This document shows positions 13,271 through 14,248 of a DNA stretch of 14,248 nucleotides, in pieces. Under the pieces are notes generated by a model that was given only the letters and a program-made list of their open reading frames with translations, did not search any database and was not told where the DNA came from. The stretch spans positions 1 through 14,248 of the forward strand of contig JAILAO010000095.1 in the NCBI GenBank assembly GCA_024681565.1. Reading direction: 5' to 3'. The position numbers were made by a program, and so were the translations under genes. Origin of the DNA: Bacteroidales bacterium (lineage in GTDB: Bacteria; Bacteroidota; Bacteroidia; Bacteroidales; UBA932). Position 1 is the first letter of the stretch. The number at the start of each line of letters is the position of its first letter.

Positions 13271-14248
13271 ACCTGGCCAGCGGGGTATTTTGGTCTTTGA
13301 GTGCCTGTGAGAGCAACTGGCAATAGAGACGGGCGCCCGGTTCGTAGGTGTGGACCGCGTCCGCGAAATACTCCTTCTGTGCCTTCGCCATGCCGATCTT
13401 CTCGTACTCCGCGGCGGCGATGTCGTTGAAATCGACGAAGGGGACGCCTTCCTCGGAGGCTACCTGGCGGCACCAGGCGTTGAAACTGTCGGTGAAACGG
13501 TCGATCTTGCGGCCGTTCCAGCGGTTCTGCGGGGTCGGGGAAACGACGATGGGGATGCCGCCGCGCATCTTGGCCTGGCGGATCATGGTGCGGAGGTAGT
13601 GGCCGTAGGTATAGACCTGCTCCGGGGAGCCGTCTTTCTCCATGACGAAGGTCTTGGGCGCATCGCCGGTGCCCTCCATCGTGCCGCGGGCGCGGCCGCT
13701 GTTGATGGGGGAGAGGTCGTTGTGGCCGAACTGGATGAGGACGAAGTCACCCTTGCGGATGTTGTCGCGGATGCGGGCCCACTGACCGTTCTTGAAGAAG
13801 GTGCGGCTGCTCAGTCCGCCGACGGCTTCGTTCTTGACCTCCACGGCGTCGGACATGTACTCGCCGAAGAAGCTGCCCCAGCCCCACTGTCCGTTGCTGC
13901 CGGTGCCGCCGCCGTTCTTGCAGGTGGAGTCGCCGGCCAGCCAGACGACGGGCTTGTCGCCGTCACGCTCGATGGCCGGGGCCGCGCCTGCGGGACGCCA
14001 GGCCGGGGTCGGAGCGGGGGCCGTCTTGTACATCTTGATCATCTCGGCGGCAGCGAGCAGGACCGGACCGTAGCCGTGGGCGGCGAAAACGCTCACGGGA
14101 CGGCTCATATAGAAGGTGTTGGTCCAGCCCAGGCCGGTGCCCACGCAGGTGTTCTCCACCTGGCCCTTGGCAGTGACCTGCGTCGCCACGCCGGCCCAGC
14201 CGGCACGGGCGATGGCCTGGTAGGCGGTGCGGTCGATCCAGCCTTTGT
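13260..14248 (-). CDS. GH105-CE12 fusion: unsaturated rhamnogalacturonyl hydrolase C-terminus joined to rhamnogalacturonan acetylesterase; N-terminus beyond the window
   Basis: The frame is open to the right edge, so about 328 C-terminal residues are seen. The first 70 or so (KGWIDRTAYQAIARAGWAG, later CVGTGLGWTNTFYMSRPV and AAHGYGPVLLAAAEMI) are the end of a GH105 barrel, which removes unsaturated galacturonate from rhamnogalacturonan made by lyases. A Pro/Ala-rich linker (TAPAPTPAWRPAGAAP) follows. Then comes an SGNH esterase of the CE12 type: AGDST with the nucleophile Ser (codon 13926-13928), GGLSSRTF, FGHND with the oxyanion Asn (13719-13721), and FADAVH with Asp (13359-13361) and His (13350-13352). 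CE12 enzymes remove acetyl groups from galacturonate in rhamnogalacturonan I. A GTG at 14187-14189 can mimic a start but lies inside the GH105 domain. The stop overlaps the GH2 start by 11 bp, so the two are translated together. Signal peptide not visible. Confidence 0.93.
   Translation of the reverse strand, partial: KGWIDRTAYQAIARAGWAGVATQVTAKGQVENTCVGTGLGWTNTFYMSRPVSVFAAHGYGPVLLAAAEMIKMYKTAPAPTPAWRPAGAAPAIERDGDKPVVWLAGDSTCKNGGGTGSNGQWGWGSFFGEYMSDAVEVKNEAVGGLSSRTFFKNGQWARIRDNIRKGDFVLIQFGHNDLSPINSGRARGTMEGTGDAPKTFVMEKDGSPEQVYTYGHYLRTMIRQAKMRGGIPIVVSPTPQNRWNGRKIDRFTDSFNAWCRQVASEEGVPFVDFNDIAAAEYEKIGMAKAQKEYFADAVHTYEPGARLYCQLLSQALKDQNTPLARYVK

Noticed and set aside
13260..14189. Stand-alone acetylesterase starting at the GTG of 14187-14189
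   Set aside because: The frame stays open upstream and encodes GH105 sequence on both sides of this codon, so it is internal.

Overview
The window looks like chromosomal DNA from a GC-rich member of the Bacteroidota, probably Bacteroidales. The signs are a TonB-dependent receptor paired with a PnuC-type permease, a GH105-CE12-GH2 pectin cluster, a fused hisB and fused hisIE, a promoter of the Bacteroidota type (TTTG, 19 bp, TATATTTG), and A-rich rather than Shine-Dalgarno sequence before the starts I examined. The genus is not resolved. No tRNA, rRNA, CRISPR array, transposase or phage gene was seen, and no gene-free stretch exceeds 300 bases.

Layout. (1) Positions 1-2786, plus strand: the 3' part of a TonB-dependent outer-membrane receptor, then a complete PnuC-family vitamin permease; together a likely uptake pair for thiamine or a related vitamin. 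(2) Positions 2761-3543, minus strand: a TerB-DnaJ (DjlA-like) co-chaperone whose 3' end overlaps the permease tail to tail. (3) Positions 3615-10618, minus strand: a complete histidine biosynthesis operon in the order hisG-hisD-hisC-hisB-hisH-hisA-hisF-hisIE. Genes overlap or lie 3 bp apart except at hisF/hisIE, where a 130-bp palindromic element is inserted. (4) Positions 10619-10810: the his control region, with promoter, a 13-residue leader peptide with four consecutive His codons, a hairpin over its stop codon and an intrinsic terminator. This is a transcription attenuator. (5) Positions 10811-14248, minus strand: a tight cluster of a HAD phosphatase, a secreted GH2 glycosidase and a GH105-CE12 fusion that runs off the right edge; it points to breakdown of rhamnogalacturonan I.

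How the parts work together. The his genes encode every enzyme from ATP plus PRPP to L-histidine, and the leader would switch the operon on when charged His-tRNA is scarce. The right-hand cluster would remove unsaturated uronic acid, acetyl groups and a beta-linked sugar from pectin fragments. The left-hand pair imports a vitamin.

The two strongest points for follow-up are the his attenuator, whose leader peptide would start at or almost at the mRNA 5' end, and the intercistronic palindrome. Its single arm mismatch becomes a G-U pair only in the transcribed strand.
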